A DNA stretch of 64,000 bases, from contig NZ_CP108518.1 of the NCBI RefSeq assembly GCF_035989885.1, forward strand, positions 5,447,001-5,511,000, in the 5' to 3' direction. Numbering within the stretch: the first letter of the stretch is position 1; each line of letters opens with the position of its first letter. Of the stretch, positions 17,494-25,938 are shown one piece after another. Both the position numbers and the translations under genes were made by a program. The DNA is from Streptomyces sp. NBC_01232. GTDB taxonomy: Bacteria > Actinomycetota > Actinomycetes > Streptomycetales > Streptomycetaceae. Under the pieces are notes generated by a model, which ran no database searches, was not told where the DNA came from, and saw only the letters and a list, made by a program, of their open reading frames with translations.

Positions 17494-19350
17494 ATGGGAT
17501 TTATGGGGGACAGGTCAACTCTGCTGGAGACAGGGCGGTTTGTGAGGGCGGAGTCCGGGACGGACACAGAGGCCGAGGGGGCGTCTCCGGTCGTCGACGC
17601 GCAGACCGCACTGACCGATGCGGATTTCGCTGAGGACATGTTCGCCGAGACCGACGCGGCGAGCGACGCCGAGCTGGAGGCTCGGCACCGGGTGGCCGCC
17701 GACAAGGGCGACCCCGGTGCCATGAGCGTGCTCGGCGCCCTGCTGCTGCGCCGCGGCGACCTCGACGGCGCCGAGCCGTACCTGCGCGGAGCCACCGGCG
17801 AGGGGGACCGCGCCGCCGCCAACAACCTCGGCGTGCTGCTGCACCAGCGGGGCTACCCCGAGGAGGCCGCCGGCTGGTGGCGGGTCGCCGCCGTCGCCGG
17901 ATCCGCCCCCGCGGCCCACGCCCTGGGCCGCTACTTCCGCGAGCGCGGGGACGAGCCCGCCGCCGAGTACTGGATGCGGCAGGCGGCCGAATCCGGCCAC
18001 GCGCTGGGCGCGTACGGGCTGGCCGACCTGCTGGAACACCGCGGGGACAAGGGCGTCGAGCGCTGGTTCCGCGCCGCCGCCGAACAGGGGCACCGCGAAG
18101 CCGCGTACCGGCTCGCGAGGCACCTGCGCAAGGGCGACCCCGCCGAGGCCGAGCAGTGGTACCGGCAGGCCGCCGCGCGCGGGCACCGGCGCGCCGCCCT
18201 GCACCTGGGCGCCCTGCTGGAGGCGCGCGGCGAGCTCAAGGAGGCCGGGCGCTGGTACCTGACCTCCGCCAAGCAGGGCGAGGCGCGGGCGGCGTGCGCG
18301 CTCGGCTTCCTGCTGCGCGACGCGGGCGACGAGGAGAACGCGGCCGTGTGGTGGCACCGGGCGGCGCAGGACGGCGACGGCAACGCCGCCAACGCGCTGG
18401 GCGCGCTGCACGCCGCACGCGGCGAGACCCAGACCGCGGAGCGCTGGTACCGGACCGCCATGGACGCCGGAGATCAAAACGGGGCGTACAACCTTGCTCT
18501 GCTGTGCGTCGCACAGGACCGGACCGCGCAGGCCGAGCAGTGGTACCGGCGCGCGGCCTACGCCGGGCACCGCGAGGCGGCCAATGCGCTGGCCATCATG
18601 CTGCTCCAGGTCGGGGACGCGGCGGGCGCCGAGCCGTGGTTCTCGAAGGCGGCCGAGGCGGGCAGCGTCGACGCCGCGTTCAACCTCGGGATCCTGTTCG
18701 CCAGCCGGGACGAGGACCGGACGGCGCTGAAGTGGTACGAGCGGGCCGCGTCGGCCGGCCACACCGACGCGGCACTGCAGGTCGGGATCGCGCTGGTACG
18801 GGACGGGGAGGACCGGGCGGCCGAGCGGCACCTGCGCTGCGCGGCCGGCGGCGGCAGCGCGGAGGCGGCCTTCAGGCTGGCCGCGCTGCTGGAGTCGCTG
18901 GCCCCGCCGCCGGAGCCGGTGGCCCTGGGCGAGCCCGTGGGCGGAGCCCCGCGCACCGAGAGCGAGGAGTGGTACGAGCGGGCCGCGGAGCTGGGCCACC
19001 GCCGGGCCCAGGTGCGGGTCGGCATGCTGGCCGCCGCCCGCGGTGACCTGGCGGTCGCCGCGCGCTGGTACCGCGAGGCGGCCGAGGCCGGTTCCCGCAA
19101 CGGGGCCTTCAACCTCGGGCTGCTGCTGGCCCGTGAGGGGAACGAGCCGGAGGCCGCCCTGTGGTGGACCCGCGCGGCGGTGGCGGGCCACGGCCGTGCC
19201 GCCCTGCGCCTCGGACTGCTGGCGGCCCGCCACGGGGACCTCGCGGAGGGCCAGAAGTGGTGCGTACGCGCCATGGAACTGGGCCCGGCCGAGGTCTCGC
19301 AGCGCGCGGCCCGGCTCCGCGAGGCCCTGGCCGAGGAACTCTCGGCCTGA
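17494..19350 (+). CDS. Sel1/TPR-like repeat protein
   Basis: A 618-residue protein built almost entirely of about 14 helical repeats of roughly 35 residues with the signature WYRRAAxAGHxxAAxxLGxLL. This is the Sel1/TPR-type scaffold used for protein-protein binding. The first 60 residues are acidic and unrepeated. No enzyme domain, signal peptide or membrane segment is visible. The start is ATG 17494 with AGGTG eight bases upstream; ATG 17503 is an alternative. It lies between two initiator tRNA genes. Partner unknown. Confidence 0.85.
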   Translation: MGFMGDRSTLLETGRFVRAESGTDTEAEGASPVVDAQTALTDADFAEDMFAETDAASDAELEARHRVAADKGDPGAMSVLGALLLRRGDLDGAEPYLRGATGEGDRAAANNLGVLLHQRGYPEEAAGWWRVAAVAGSAPAAHALGRYFRERGDEPAAEYWMRQAAESGHALGAYGLADLLEHRGDKGVERWFRAAAEQGHREAAYRLARHLRKGDPAEAEQWYRQAAARGHRRAALHLGALLEARGELKEAGRWYLTSAKQGEARAACALGFLLRDAGDEENAAVWWHRAAQDGDGNAANALGALHAARGETQTAERWYRTAMDAGDQNGAYNLALLCVAQDRTAQAEQWYRRAAYAGHREAANALAIMLLQVGDAAGAEPWFSKAAEAGSVDAAFNLGILFASRDEDRTALKWYERAASAGHTDAALQVGIALVRDGEDRAAERHLRCAAGGGSAEAAFRLAALLESLAPPPEPVALGEPVGGAPRTESEEWYERAAELGHRRAQVRVGMLAAARGDLAVAARWYREAAEAGSRNGAFNLGLLLAREGNEPEAALWWTRAAVAGHGRAALRLGLLAARHGDLAEGQKWCVRAMELGPAEVSQRAARLREALAEELSA

Positions 19351-19392
19351 GGCTTCAGGCCTCAGGCCCCCGCCCGGGTCCGCCCCCGGCTC

Positions 19393-20469
19393 TCAGCTGT
19401 AGAGCCAGGAGGTGGAGCGGGCGTAGACGTGGCGGAAGGCCAGGGGCATCAGCAGGTCGTTGACACGGCGCTGCATCGTGCCGGGGGTCTTCGAGTCGCG
19501 GTTCGTCGCCGCGGCCCGGGTCATCCGCGCCACGCGGGGGCGCCGCACCCGGGTGTACTCGGCCAGGGCGCCCGCCACCCCCGGTACCGAAGAGACGCAG
19601 CGCGCCAGGGCCACGGCGTCCTCGATCGCCATCGACGCGCCCTGCCCGGCCCCCACCGGGTGGGCCGCGTCACCGATCAGCACGGTGCGCCCGTCGTGCC
19701 AGACGGGCACGTCCGCCAGCCGGTGCATCGGCATCGGGCGGTCGACGCGGGTCGCGGCCCGGATCAGGGACAGCGGCAGCTCCTCCTTGCCGTACAGCTC
19801 CGCCAGCAGGCCCTGCGTGACCTCCTCGGGGTCCGGGGGCTCCGGCGAAGGCACCTGGGCCGACCACCACACGGTGCCGTCGGCCGCCGGGACGCAGAGG
19901 AACGCCCCGCGGCGGCCGAAGACGAAGTGATAGGTGCCCGGGGTGAGGCGCACGCCCTCGGAGACCCCCGACACGCTGTAGAGGCCCGCGTACCGCACCT
20001 GTGGCGCCGACGGGTCCAGTGCCGTACGGGTCGCCGACCAGATGCCGTCGGCCGCCACCACCAGGTCGGCGTCCAGGTCCGCCGGGTCCACCCGCCGCCC
20101 GGTCTCGATCCGCGCCCCGGCCAAGGCCGCCTCGGCCCGCAGGACCTCGACCAGCCGCCCGCGCAGCAACGTCGTGCTGTGCAGGCTGTCCGAGGCGCGC
20201 CGGCCGCGGGGCACCTCCCCGAGGAGCTTGCCCGAGGCGGACCACATCCGCTGCAGGGCGACCGGGAATCCGGCGGCCTGCACCTCGGGCAGGCAGCCCA
20301 GCGCGTCCAGGCCGCGCAGCCCGTTGACGGCGAGGCTGAGGAACGAGCCCACCTGCCCCGCCGGGTCCTCGTACGCCTCGTGGACCGTGACCTCCGCGCC
20401 GGTCGCGCGGCGCAGGGCGATCGCGCTCGCCGCTCCGGCGACCCCGCCCCCGATGACTGACACGCGCAT
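19393..20469 (-). CDS. FAD-dependent monooxygenase
   Basis: A 358-residue flavoprotein of the p-hydroxybenzoate hydroxylase type. It has the N-terminal dinucleotide fold [17 protein letters not shown], the central [13 protein letters not shown] and the second FAD motif [26 protein letters not shown]. Such enzymes hydroxylate or inactivate aromatic compounds, including antibiotics, using NAD(P)H and oxygen; the substrate here is unknown. The ribosome site AGAGGTAGGA precedes ATG 20469. It is divergent from a TetR regulator, with an operator array between them. Confidence 0.88.
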   Translation of the reverse strand: MRVSVIGGGVAGAASAIALRRATGAEVTVHEAYEDPAGQVGSFLSLAVNGLRGLDALGCLPEVQAAGFPVALQRMWSASGKLLGEVPRGRRASDSLHSTTLLRGRLVEVLRAEAALAGARIETGRRVDPADLDADLVVAADGIWSATRTALDPSAPQVRYAGLYSVSGVSEGVRLTPGTYHFVFGRRGAFLCVPAADGTVWWSAQVPSPEPPDPEEVTQGLLAELYGKEELPLSLIRAATRVDRPMPMHRLADVPVWHDGRTVLIGDAAHPVGAGQGASMAIEDAVALARCVSSVPGVAGALAEYTRVRRPRVARMTRAAATNRDSKTPGTMQRRVNDLLMPLAFRHVYARSTSWLYS

Positions 20470-20480
20470 GTCCTACCTCT

Positions 20481-20534
20481 TTCGCTGAATCAACATTCAC
20501 TGAATTTCGATTCGGTGAAACTCGGTTCAGTATG
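20481..20534. promoter_or_regulatory. Phased operator array between monooxygenase and TetR genes
   Basis: Four related 9-mers start at exactly 15-base intervals: TTCGCTGAA (20481), TTCACTGAA (20496), TTCGGTGAA (20511) and the weaker TTCAGTATG (20526). TTCACTGAA and TTCGGTGAA also form an inverted repeat. The array fills the divergent promoter region, so it probably binds the adjacent TetR-family protein. Confidence 0.65.
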
Positions 20535-20576
20535 ATGAGCGCGAGAAGACGGCGTCAAGTGGGAACGGGGATCGCG

Positions 20577-21173
20577 GTGGGAGTGCGCAAGGAGCGGGCG
20601 GCCGGCACGGAGGCGGCGCTCAAGGAGGCGGCGCGGGCGCTGTTCCTGGAGCGCGGCTACGCGCAGACGAAGATCACCGACATCACCAAGGCCGCCGGCC
20701 GGTCCACCGGGTCGTTCTACGAGCACTTCGCCGGCAAGGACGAGCTGCTGGACGCGCTGCTCGCGGACATGGGGGCCCAGGTGGACGTGGAGGTCGGCGC
20801 CCACGACCACCCCCGCGATCACGACCTCGCCGACCGTGCGCAGCTGCGCATGCATGTAGCGGCCACCTGGAGGGTGTTCCGCGATCATCTGCCGGTCGTG
20901 GTGGCCCTCTTCCAGAAGTCCATGGCCGAGCCGCCCGGCTCGGGGCAGGTGTGGGGGCGGCTCCTCGGGGACACCGAGCCGCTGCGCGAGCACCTCGCGT
21001 ACATGCGCGAACAGGGCCGTGAGCTGCCCGGTGACCCCGAGCTCGTCGCCGCGGCGATCGGGGCGATGATCTCGATGCTGGGGTACGCCGCCATGACCGG
21101 CGGGGCAGGGCTCGACGACGACGAGGTGGTGGAGACGCTGACCGCTCTCCTGCACCGGGGTCTGGCCGGTTAA
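20577..21173 (+). CDS. TetR-family regulator of the adjacent monooxygenase
   Basis: A 198-residue TetR-type repressor. The N-terminal helix-turn-helix reads [38 protein letters not shown], and the rest is a helical ligand domain. I chose GTG 20577 behind AACGGGG. An ATG at 20532 lies inside the operator array and is less likely. Its divergent orientation suggests autoregulation and control of the FAD monooxygenase, probably lifted by the enzyme's substrate. The second initiator tRNA follows 47 bases after the stop. Confidence 0.87.
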   Translation: MGVRKERAAGTEAALKEAARALFLERGYAQTKITDITKAAGRSTGSFYEHFAGKDELLDALLADMGAQVDVEVGAHDHPRDHDLADRAQLRMHVAATWRVFRDHLPVVVALFQKSMAEPPGSGQVWGRLLGDTEPLREHLAYMREQGRELPGDPELVAAAIGAMISMLGYAAMTGGAGLDDDEVVETLTALLHRGLAG

Positions 21174-21178
21174 CCGAT

Positions 21179-21208
21179 TTGCATCTGCCGGGGGCCTTCA
21201 CGTAACGT
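21179..21208 (+). promoter_or_regulatory. Promoter of initiator tRNA copy 2
   Basis: TTGCAT (21179-21184), an 18-base spacer and TAACGT (21203-21208) fit a vegetative promoter ending 12 bases before the tRNA. Confidence 0.5.
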
Positions 21209-21220
21209 TGGGTTTACCGA

Positions 21221-21294
21221 CGCGGGGTGGAGCAGCTCGGTAGCTCGCTGGGCTCATAACCCAGAGGTCGCAGGTTCAAATCCTGTCCCCGCTA
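21221..21294 (+). tRNA. Initiator tRNA-fMet (CAT), copy 2
   Basis: Identical over all 74 bases to the tRNA at 17228-17301, with the same initiator features (C1 x U72 mismatch, three GC pairs in the anticodon stem). The flanks match partly as well: ACCGACGCGG in front, and CTACTGAAG plus a GGCCCGGATCC hairpin behind. Confidence 0.95.
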
Positions 21295-21301
21295 CTGAAG
21301 G

Positions 21302-21336
21302 CTCAGGGCCCGGATCCAATGGATCCGGGCCCTGAG
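21302..21336 (+). terminator. Terminator after initiator tRNA copy 2
   Basis: The 16-base arms CTCAGGGCCCGGATCC (21302-21317) and its complement (21321-21336) enclose the loop AAT. The core is shared with the terminator of copy 1. Confidence 0.75.
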
Positions 21337-21373
21337 TCGTTTCCGTCCGCCAAGAGCGCGAACAGAAGCCGAA

Positions 21374-21417
21374 CGCGGAAGGGCCCGGACCCCCCGAGGG
21401 GTCCGGGCCCTTCCGCG
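21374..21417. terminator. Bidirectional terminator before catR
   Basis: Perfect 20-base arms (21374-21393 and 21398-21417) with loop CCGA lie between the tRNA unit and the convergent catR stop. Confidence 0.78.
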
Positions 21418-21425
21418 TCGTGTGC

Positions 21426-21842
21426 TCAGGCGGCCGCGCAGTTCGGGCAGACGCCGCGGTACGTCACCTCGACCGCCGATACGACGAAGCCGAAACGCTC
21501 CGCGTCGGGAAGGTCGGCCAGCGGGTTGCCCGACGGGTGCACGTCGCGGATCGCGCCGCACTGGGCGCAGACCAGGTGCTGGTGGGGGCGGTGGGCGTTC
21601 GGGTCGTACCGCTTGGCGCGGCGGTCCGTGGAGACCTCGAGCACCTCGCCGAGGGTCACGAGCTCGCCCAGCGTGTTGTAGACGGTCGCACGGGAGATCT
21701 CGGGCAGCTTGGCCACCGCGAGCGCGTGCACCTCGTCGGCCGTCAGGTGCACGTGGTCACCGTCGAGCACCTCGGCCACGACGCGCCGCTGCGCCGTCAT
21801 GCGCCAGCCGCGTCCGCGAAGTCGATCCAGCAGGTCACTCAT
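21426..21842 (-). CDS. catR: Fur/PerR-family peroxide repressor (CatR-like)
   Basis: A 138-residue Fur-family metalloregulator: winged helix (RMTAQRRVVAEVL, ISRATVYNTLGELV), metal-site residues in HRPHQHLVCAQC, and a second CPNC pair at the C-terminus for structural zinc. It is divergent from a catalase gene, the classic arrangement for a peroxide-sensing CatR/PerR-type repressor. The start could be the ATG ending at 21842 (MSDLLDRL) or at 21848. CatR versus another Fur subgroup is inferred from the neighbour. Confidence 0.8.
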   Translation of the reverse strand: MSDLLDRLRGRGWRMTAQRRVVAEVLDGDHVHLTADEVHALAVAKLPEISRATVYNTLGELVTLGEVLEVSTDRRAKRYDPNAHRPHQHLVCAQCGAIRDVHPSGNPLADLPDAERFGFVVSAVEVTYRGVCPNCAAA

Positions 21843-21907
21843 AGACATCAGCCTAACAGTGAGGGATTCGGTGTAAGTCCCGAACCAGTGCGGACTTGGA
21901 TGCTTAC

Positions 21908-21935
21908 TTGACTTAGACAAAGTCCATCGTAGGAT
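21908..21935 (+). promoter_or_regulatory. katA promoter with overlapping CatR-like operator
   Basis: TTGACT (21908-21913), a 16-base spacer and TAGGAT (21930-21935) make a plausible promoter. The inverted repeat GACTT-AGACA-AAGTC (21910-21924) overlaps its -35 box, a good position for repression by the divergent Fur-family protein. Confidence 0.5.
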
Positions 21936-21972
21936 CGGTTACGGCAAACGCCAAGGACAGGACACGCAGGGA

Positions 21973-23442
21973 ATGACGCAGGAGGCGCACGTGACGCAGG
22001 GACCGCTCACCACGGAGGCCGGAGCGCCGGTCGCCGACAACCAGAACAGCGAGACCGCCGGCGTCGGCGGCCCCGTCCTGGTCCAGGACCAGCTGCTGCT
22101 GGAGAAGCTCGCGCACTTCAACCGCGAGCGGATCCCGGAGCGCGTGGTGCACGCCCGCGGCGCCGGTGCGTACGGCACCTTCACGCTGACCCGCGACGTC
22201 TCGCAGTGGACCCGGGCCAAGTTCCTGTCCGAGGTCGGCAAGGAGACCGAGACCTTCCTGCGCTTCTCCACCGTCGCGGGCAACCTCGGCAGCGCCGACG
22301 CGGTCCGCGACCCCCGCGGCTGGGCGCTGAAGTTCTACACCGAAGAGGGCAACTACGACCTCGTCGGCAACAACACCCCGGTGTTCTTCATCAAGGACGC
22401 CATCAAGTTCCCCGACTTCATCCACACCCAGAAGCGCGACCCGTACACGGGCTCGCAGGAGGCGGACAACGTCTGGGACTTCTGGGGTCTGTCGCCCGAG
22501 TCGACCCACCAGGTGACCTGGCTGTTCGGCGACCGCGGCATCCCCGCGTCCTACCGCCACATGAACGGCTACGGCTCGCACACGTTCCAGTGGAACAACG
22601 AGGCCGGCGAGGTCTTCTGGGTCAAGTACCACTTCAAGACCGACCAGGGCATCAAGAACCTCACCCAGGCCGAGGCCAACGCCCTCGCCGGCGAGGACCC
22701 GGACTCGCACCAGCGCGACCTGCGCGAGTCCATCGAGCGCGGCGACTTCCCGAGCTGGACCGTGCAGGTCCAGATCATGCCCGCGGCCGAGGCGGCCGAG
22801 TACCGCTTCAACCCGTTCGACCTCACCAAGGTGTGGCCGCACGAGGACTACCCGCCGATCGAGATCGGCAAGCTGGAGCTCAACCGCAACCCGGAGAACG
22901 TCTTCGCCGAGGTCGAGCAGTCGATCTTCTCCCCGGCGCACTTCGTCCCCGGCATCGGCCCCTCCCCGGACAAGATGCTCCAGGGCCGCCTCTTCGGCTA
23001 CGGCGACGCCCACCGCTACCGCGTCGGCATCAACGCCGACCACCTGCCGGTGAACCGCCCGCACGCCACCGAGGCGCGCACCAACTCCCGCGACGGCCAC
23101 CTCTACGACGGCCGCCACAAGGGCGCGAAGAACTACGAGCCGAACAGCTTCGGCGGCCCGCACCAGACGGACCGCCCGCTGTGGCAGCCCATCGCCGTGA
23201 CCGGTGGCACCGGCAACCACGCCGCCGCCGTCCACCGCGAGGACAACGACTTCGTCCAGGCGGGCAACCTCTACCGCCTGTACTCGGAGGACGAGAAGTC
23301 CCGTCTGGTCGAGAACCTGTCCGGCTTCATCGCCAAGGTCTCCCGCGACGACATCGTCGAGCGGGCGATCAACAACTTCCGCCAGGCGGACGGTGACTTC
23401 GGCAAGCGGCTCGAGGCCGCGGTCCAGGCCCTCCGCGGCTGA
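21973..23442 (+). CDS. katA: Monofunctional haem catalase
   Basis: A 489-residue clade-3-sized catalase that dismutates hydrogen peroxide. Visible motifs are the distal-histidine region [61 protein letters not shown], and the proximal haem-tyrosine motif [17 protein letters not shown] 21973 was chosen; an in-frame GTG at 21991 is an alternative. Expression is probably de-repressed by peroxide through the adjacent CatR-like protein. The gene ends in a UUCG-looped terminator. Confidence 0.95.
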   Translation: MTQEAHVTQGPLTTEAGAPVADNQNSETAGVGGPVLVQDQLLLEKLAHFNRERIPERVVHARGAGAYGTFTLTRDVSQWTRAKFLSEVGKETETFLRFSTVAGNLGSADAVRDPRGWALKFYTEEGNYDLVGNNTPVFFIKDAIKFPDFIHTQKRDPYTGSQEADNVWDFWGLSPESTHQVTWLFGDRGIPASYRHMNGYGSHTFQWNNEAGEVFWVKYHFKTDQGIKNLTQAEANALAGEDPDSHQRDLRESIERGDFPSWTVQVQIMPAAEAAEYRFNPFDLTKVWPHEDYPPIEIGKLELNRNPENVFAEVEQSIFSPAHFVPGIGPSPDKMLQGRLFGYGDAHRYRVGINADHLPVNRPHATEARTNSRDGHLYDGRHKGAKNYEPNSFGGPHQTDRPLWQPIAVTGGTGNHAAAVHREDNDFVQAGNLYRLYSEDEKSRLVENLSGFIAKVSRDDIVERAINNFRQADGDFGKRLEAAVQALRG

Positions 23443-23465
23443 CACGGATCGCTTGCCGTAGCAGG

Positions 23466-23507
23466 ACGCCGGGCCGCAGCCCTCTTCGGAGGGCTGCGGC
23501 CCGGCGT
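23466..23507. terminator. Terminator between katA and CBS-domain gene
   Basis: Perfect 19-base arms (23466-23484 and 23489-23507) close on a TTCG tetraloop. It serves both convergent genes. Confidence 0.82.
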
Positions 23508-23511
23508 CGTT

Positions 23512-23904
23512 TCACGCGGGGACCGTGCGCCGGGCCGGTACCCAGCAGCGGATGACGTCGCGCACGGACACGATGCCGACCGGTCCGCCGTGCTCCAGCA
23601 CGATCAGATGCCGGAAGCCGCCGTGGGCCATCGCCTCGGCGGCTTCCTGCAAGGTCGCCTCCGGGGTGCAGAACACGACGTTGTTGGTGGTGTGCGCGCC
23701 CACGGACTCCCGGTCCGGATCGTGGCCCGCGCCGATCGAGTTGAGGATGTCGCGCTCGGTCAGGATGCCGATTCCGCTGTGGTCGGGGTCGAGGACTACG
23801 GCCGCGCCGACGCGTCGGCCGGACATCAGGCAGGCCGCCTGTCGGAGGGTGTGGGCGGGTCCGAGGGTGAGGATCACGGTGCTCATGGCGTCACGGACGA
23901 GCAT
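23512..23904 (-). CDS. Two-CBS-domain protein
   Basis: A 130-residue protein made of a tandem CBS pair: VRDAMSTVILTLGPAHTLRQAACLM to GIGILTERDILNSI, then TTNNVVFCTPEATLQEAAEAM to GIVSVRDVIR. Such pairs bind adenine nucleotides and act as energy or redox sensors. The ATG ending at 23904 is preceded by AGGAGG at 11 bases; an upstream GTG at 23916 would sit on top of that site. No partner enzyme is fused or adjacent, so the target is unknown. Confidence 0.83.
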   Translation of the reverse strand: MLVRDAMSTVILTLGPAHTLRQAACLMSGRRVGAAVVLDPDHSGIGILTERDILNSIGAGHDPDRESVGAHTTNNVVFCTPEATLQEAAEAMAHGGFRHLIVLEHGGPVGIVSVRDVIRCWVPARRTVPA

Positions 23905-24074
23905 GAAGAGAGCCACCTCCTGGGGTGATTCCCCCCGCCTGGGTGGGTGCGCCCGAGGAGCCGCCTCAAGAGAAACGCTTCACAAGCGCACAAGCGGGGG
24001 GAGTATCAGATTCCCATGGACCCGGATGGCCGACAAGAAGGCGTGCAACGGAGCGCGAAGGGCGCTCGACGGAC

Positions 24075-24878
24075 TCAGGCGCGCGGGCGCAGCAGGCCCA
24101 GCATCTCCTCGTGGAGCAGCCCGTTCGAGGCCGCGGCGTTCCCGCCGTGGACCCCGTCCACCCCGTCGAGGCTGGTGAAACGGCCGCCGGCCTCCTGGAC
24201 CACCACCGCGATGGCCGCCATGTCCCAGAGGTTCAGCTCCGGCTCCGCACACAGGTCCAGCGAGCCCTCCGCGACCATCATGTAGGGCCAGAAGTCGCCG
24301 TAGCCCCGGGTGCGCCAGCACGCACGCGTCAGGTCCAGGAACCCGGCGAGCCGGCCCTGCTCCTCCCAGCCGCTCAGTGAGGAGTACGCGAACGAGGCGT
24401 CGCCCAGAGCACCCACCTTCGAGACGCCGATCGCCGTGGTCGCGCCGAGCGCGCCGCCCGCGTACGCGCCCCCGCCCCGGGTCGCCCACCAGCGGCGGCC
24501 CAGCGCCGGGGCGGACACGACGCCCACCACCGGGCGGAACTCGCCGTCCTCGCCCTCGGCCATCAGGGAGATCAGCGTCGCCCAGACGGGGACCCCGCGC
24601 ACGTAGTTCTTGGTGCCGTCGATCGGGTCCACGACCCAGCGGCGCGGACCGCTGCCCTTGAGGCCGTACTCCTCCCCCAGGATCGCGTCGCCCGGCCGGG
24701 CGGCCGCGATGCCGGCCCGGATGATCTCCTCGGCGGCCTTGTCCGCCTCGCTCACCGGCGTCATGTCCGGCTTCGTCTCGACCTGCAGGTCGAGCGCGCG
24801 GAACCGCTCCATCGTGGCGGCGTCCGCCGCGTCGGCGAGTTCGAGGGCAAGGCGCAGGTCATCGTCATACTCGGGCAT
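24075..24878 (-). CDS. hisN: Histidinol-phosphate phosphatase (inositol monophosphatase family)
   Basis: A 267-residue inositol-monophosphatase-type enzyme with the metal-binding motifs ILGEEYG, WVVDPIDGTKNYVRGVPVWATL and LNLWDMAAIAVVVQEAGGRF. Actinobacterial proteins of this length and sequence serve as the HisN step of histidine biosynthesis. A relaxed inositol or fructose-1,6-bisphosphate phosphatase cannot be excluded from sequence alone. No other his gene is adjacent. The start is the ATG ending at 24878 (MPEYDDDLRLALELAD). Confidence 0.82.
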   Translation of the reverse strand: MPEYDDDLRLALELADAADAATMERFRALDLQVETKPDMTPVSEADKAAEEIIRAGIAAARPGDAILGEEYGLKGSGPRRWVVDPIDGTKNYVRGVPVWATLISLMAEGEDGEFRPVVGVVSAPALGRRWWATRGGGAYAGGALGATTAIGVSKVGALGDASFAYSSLSGWEEQGRLAGFLDLTRACWRTRGYGDFWPYMMVAEGSLDLCAEPELNLWDMAAIAVVVQEAGGRFTSLDGVDGVHGGNAAASNGLLHEEMLGLLRPRA

Positions 24879-25003
24879 GCCCGAACAGTATCGAGACTCC
24901 CGGACCCCGACCAACGCAGTCCACAGTGCGGCACCGACGCGCCCTTGACAGGACCTGGCGACCCGTCAACTCTGGCCGGAGAGAGCCGAACGGGGAGGCG
25001 TGG

Positions 25004-25546
25004 ATGCCGGCAGCCCGGGAGTCCTTACTGGAGGCGGCGGGAGTGGCGCTCTCGGCGCGCCCCTGGCCGGACGTGCGGATGGTCGACGTGGCCGCCGCTG
25101 CCGGGGTGTCCCGGCAGACCCTCTACAACGAGTTCGGCGGCAAGGCGGGCCTCGGCCGCGCCCTGGTGCGCCGCGAGGCCGACCGCTACCTCGCCGGGGT
25201 GGACCGGGCCCTGTCCGCCCCGGCCCAGGCCGCCGAGCGGCTCGCCGCCGTCGCGGAGTGGACCGTACGGGCCGCCCGCGCGCAGCCCCTCGTACGGGCC
25301 CTGCTCACCGGCAGCTGGGACGCGCGCCTGCCCGCGGCGGGCGGCCGGGCACCGGGGCCCGGCGAGCTGGCCCGGGCCGTCCGGGACCGGGCGGCCGCCG
25401 CGCTGACGCCGGGGGAGGGCCCGCAGCGCTGCGAACTCGCCGTCCGCCTCGCCCTCTCCTACGTGATAGCTCCGGGGGAGGACCCGGGGCCGGGAGAACT
25501 GCGCAGGATGCTCAGTGTGCCGACCCGGACAGCTGGAGCCCGATGA
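25004..25546 (+). CDS. TetR-family regulator with a TTA codon
   Basis: A 180-residue TetR-type protein with helix-turn-helix VRMVDVAAAAGVSRQTLYNEFGGKAGL. Codon 8 is TTA (25025-25027), rare in Streptomyces and read only by the bldA tRNA, so its translation may be tied to development. Start ATG 25004 follows CGGGGAGGCGTGG. Its last 35 bases overlap the convergent SMR exporter gene, which it may regulate; a palindromic element lies in the exporter promoter. Confidence 0.83.
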   Translation: MPAARESLLEAAGVALSARPWPDVRMVDVAAAAGVSRQTLYNEFGGKAGLGRALVRREADRYLAGVDRALSAPAQAAERLAAVAEWTVRAARAQPLVRALLTGSWDARLPAAGGRAPGPGELARAVRDRAAAALTPGEGPQRCELAVRLALSYVIAPGEDPGPGELRRMLSVPTRTAGAR

Positions 25547-25835
25547 CGCCCAGGATGACCAGCGAGATCGAGACGAGTTTGAGGGTGGAGACCAGGTCGC
25601 CGAGGAAGACCATGCCGTAGATCGCCGTCCCGGCGGCGCCGATGCCCGTCCACACCGCGTACGCCGGTCCCACGTCCAGCTTCTTGAGCGCCAGCGTCAG
25701 CAGACCGAAGCTGCCGAGAGCGAAGCACGCGAAGGCGACGGTCGGCCACAGCCGGGTGAACCCGTGGGAGAGCTTGAGGCAGACCGCGAAACCGGTCTCC
25801 AGGAGTCCCGCGACCACGACCAGCAGCCACGCCAT
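25512..25835 (-). CDS. sugE: SMR-family exporter (SugE/Gdx-like)
   Basis: A 107-residue four-helix small multidrug resistance protein. The membrane-embedded glutamate is in AGLLETGFAVCLKLSHGFTRLWP, and AYAVWTGIGAAGTAIYG is the family helix-3 motif. The HGFTRLWP loop matches the SugE/Gdx subgroup, known for guanidinium or compact quaternary cation export, rather than EmrE. A single gene is present, so it would act as a dual-topology dimer. I saw no guanidine riboswitch upstream. It overlaps the TetR gene tail to tail. Confidence 0.87.
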   Translation of the reverse strand: MAWLLVVVAGLLETGFAVCLKLSHGFTRLWPTVAFACFALGSFGLLTLALKKLDVGPAYAVWTGIGAAGTAIYGMVFLGDLVSTLKLVSISLVILGVIGLQLSGSAH

Positions 25836-25851
25836 GTCGAATGCCTCCCCG

Positions 25852-25872
25852 CGTCACGTGACGTCACGTCAC
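25852..25872. promoter_or_regulatory. Overlapping CGTCACGTGACG palindromes before the SMR gene
   Basis: The perfect palindrome CGTCACGTGACG (25852-25863) runs into a repeat ACGTCACGTCAC (25861-25872), 16 bases upstream of the SMR start codon. It is a likely repressor site, possibly for the neighbouring TetR protein. Confidence 0.5.
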
Positions 25873-25938
25873 TTGGTGCGATTATGCATTTATCCAGACA
25901 GAGGGCTCGACAAACGCGGCCGACCCCCGCCCGTACAG

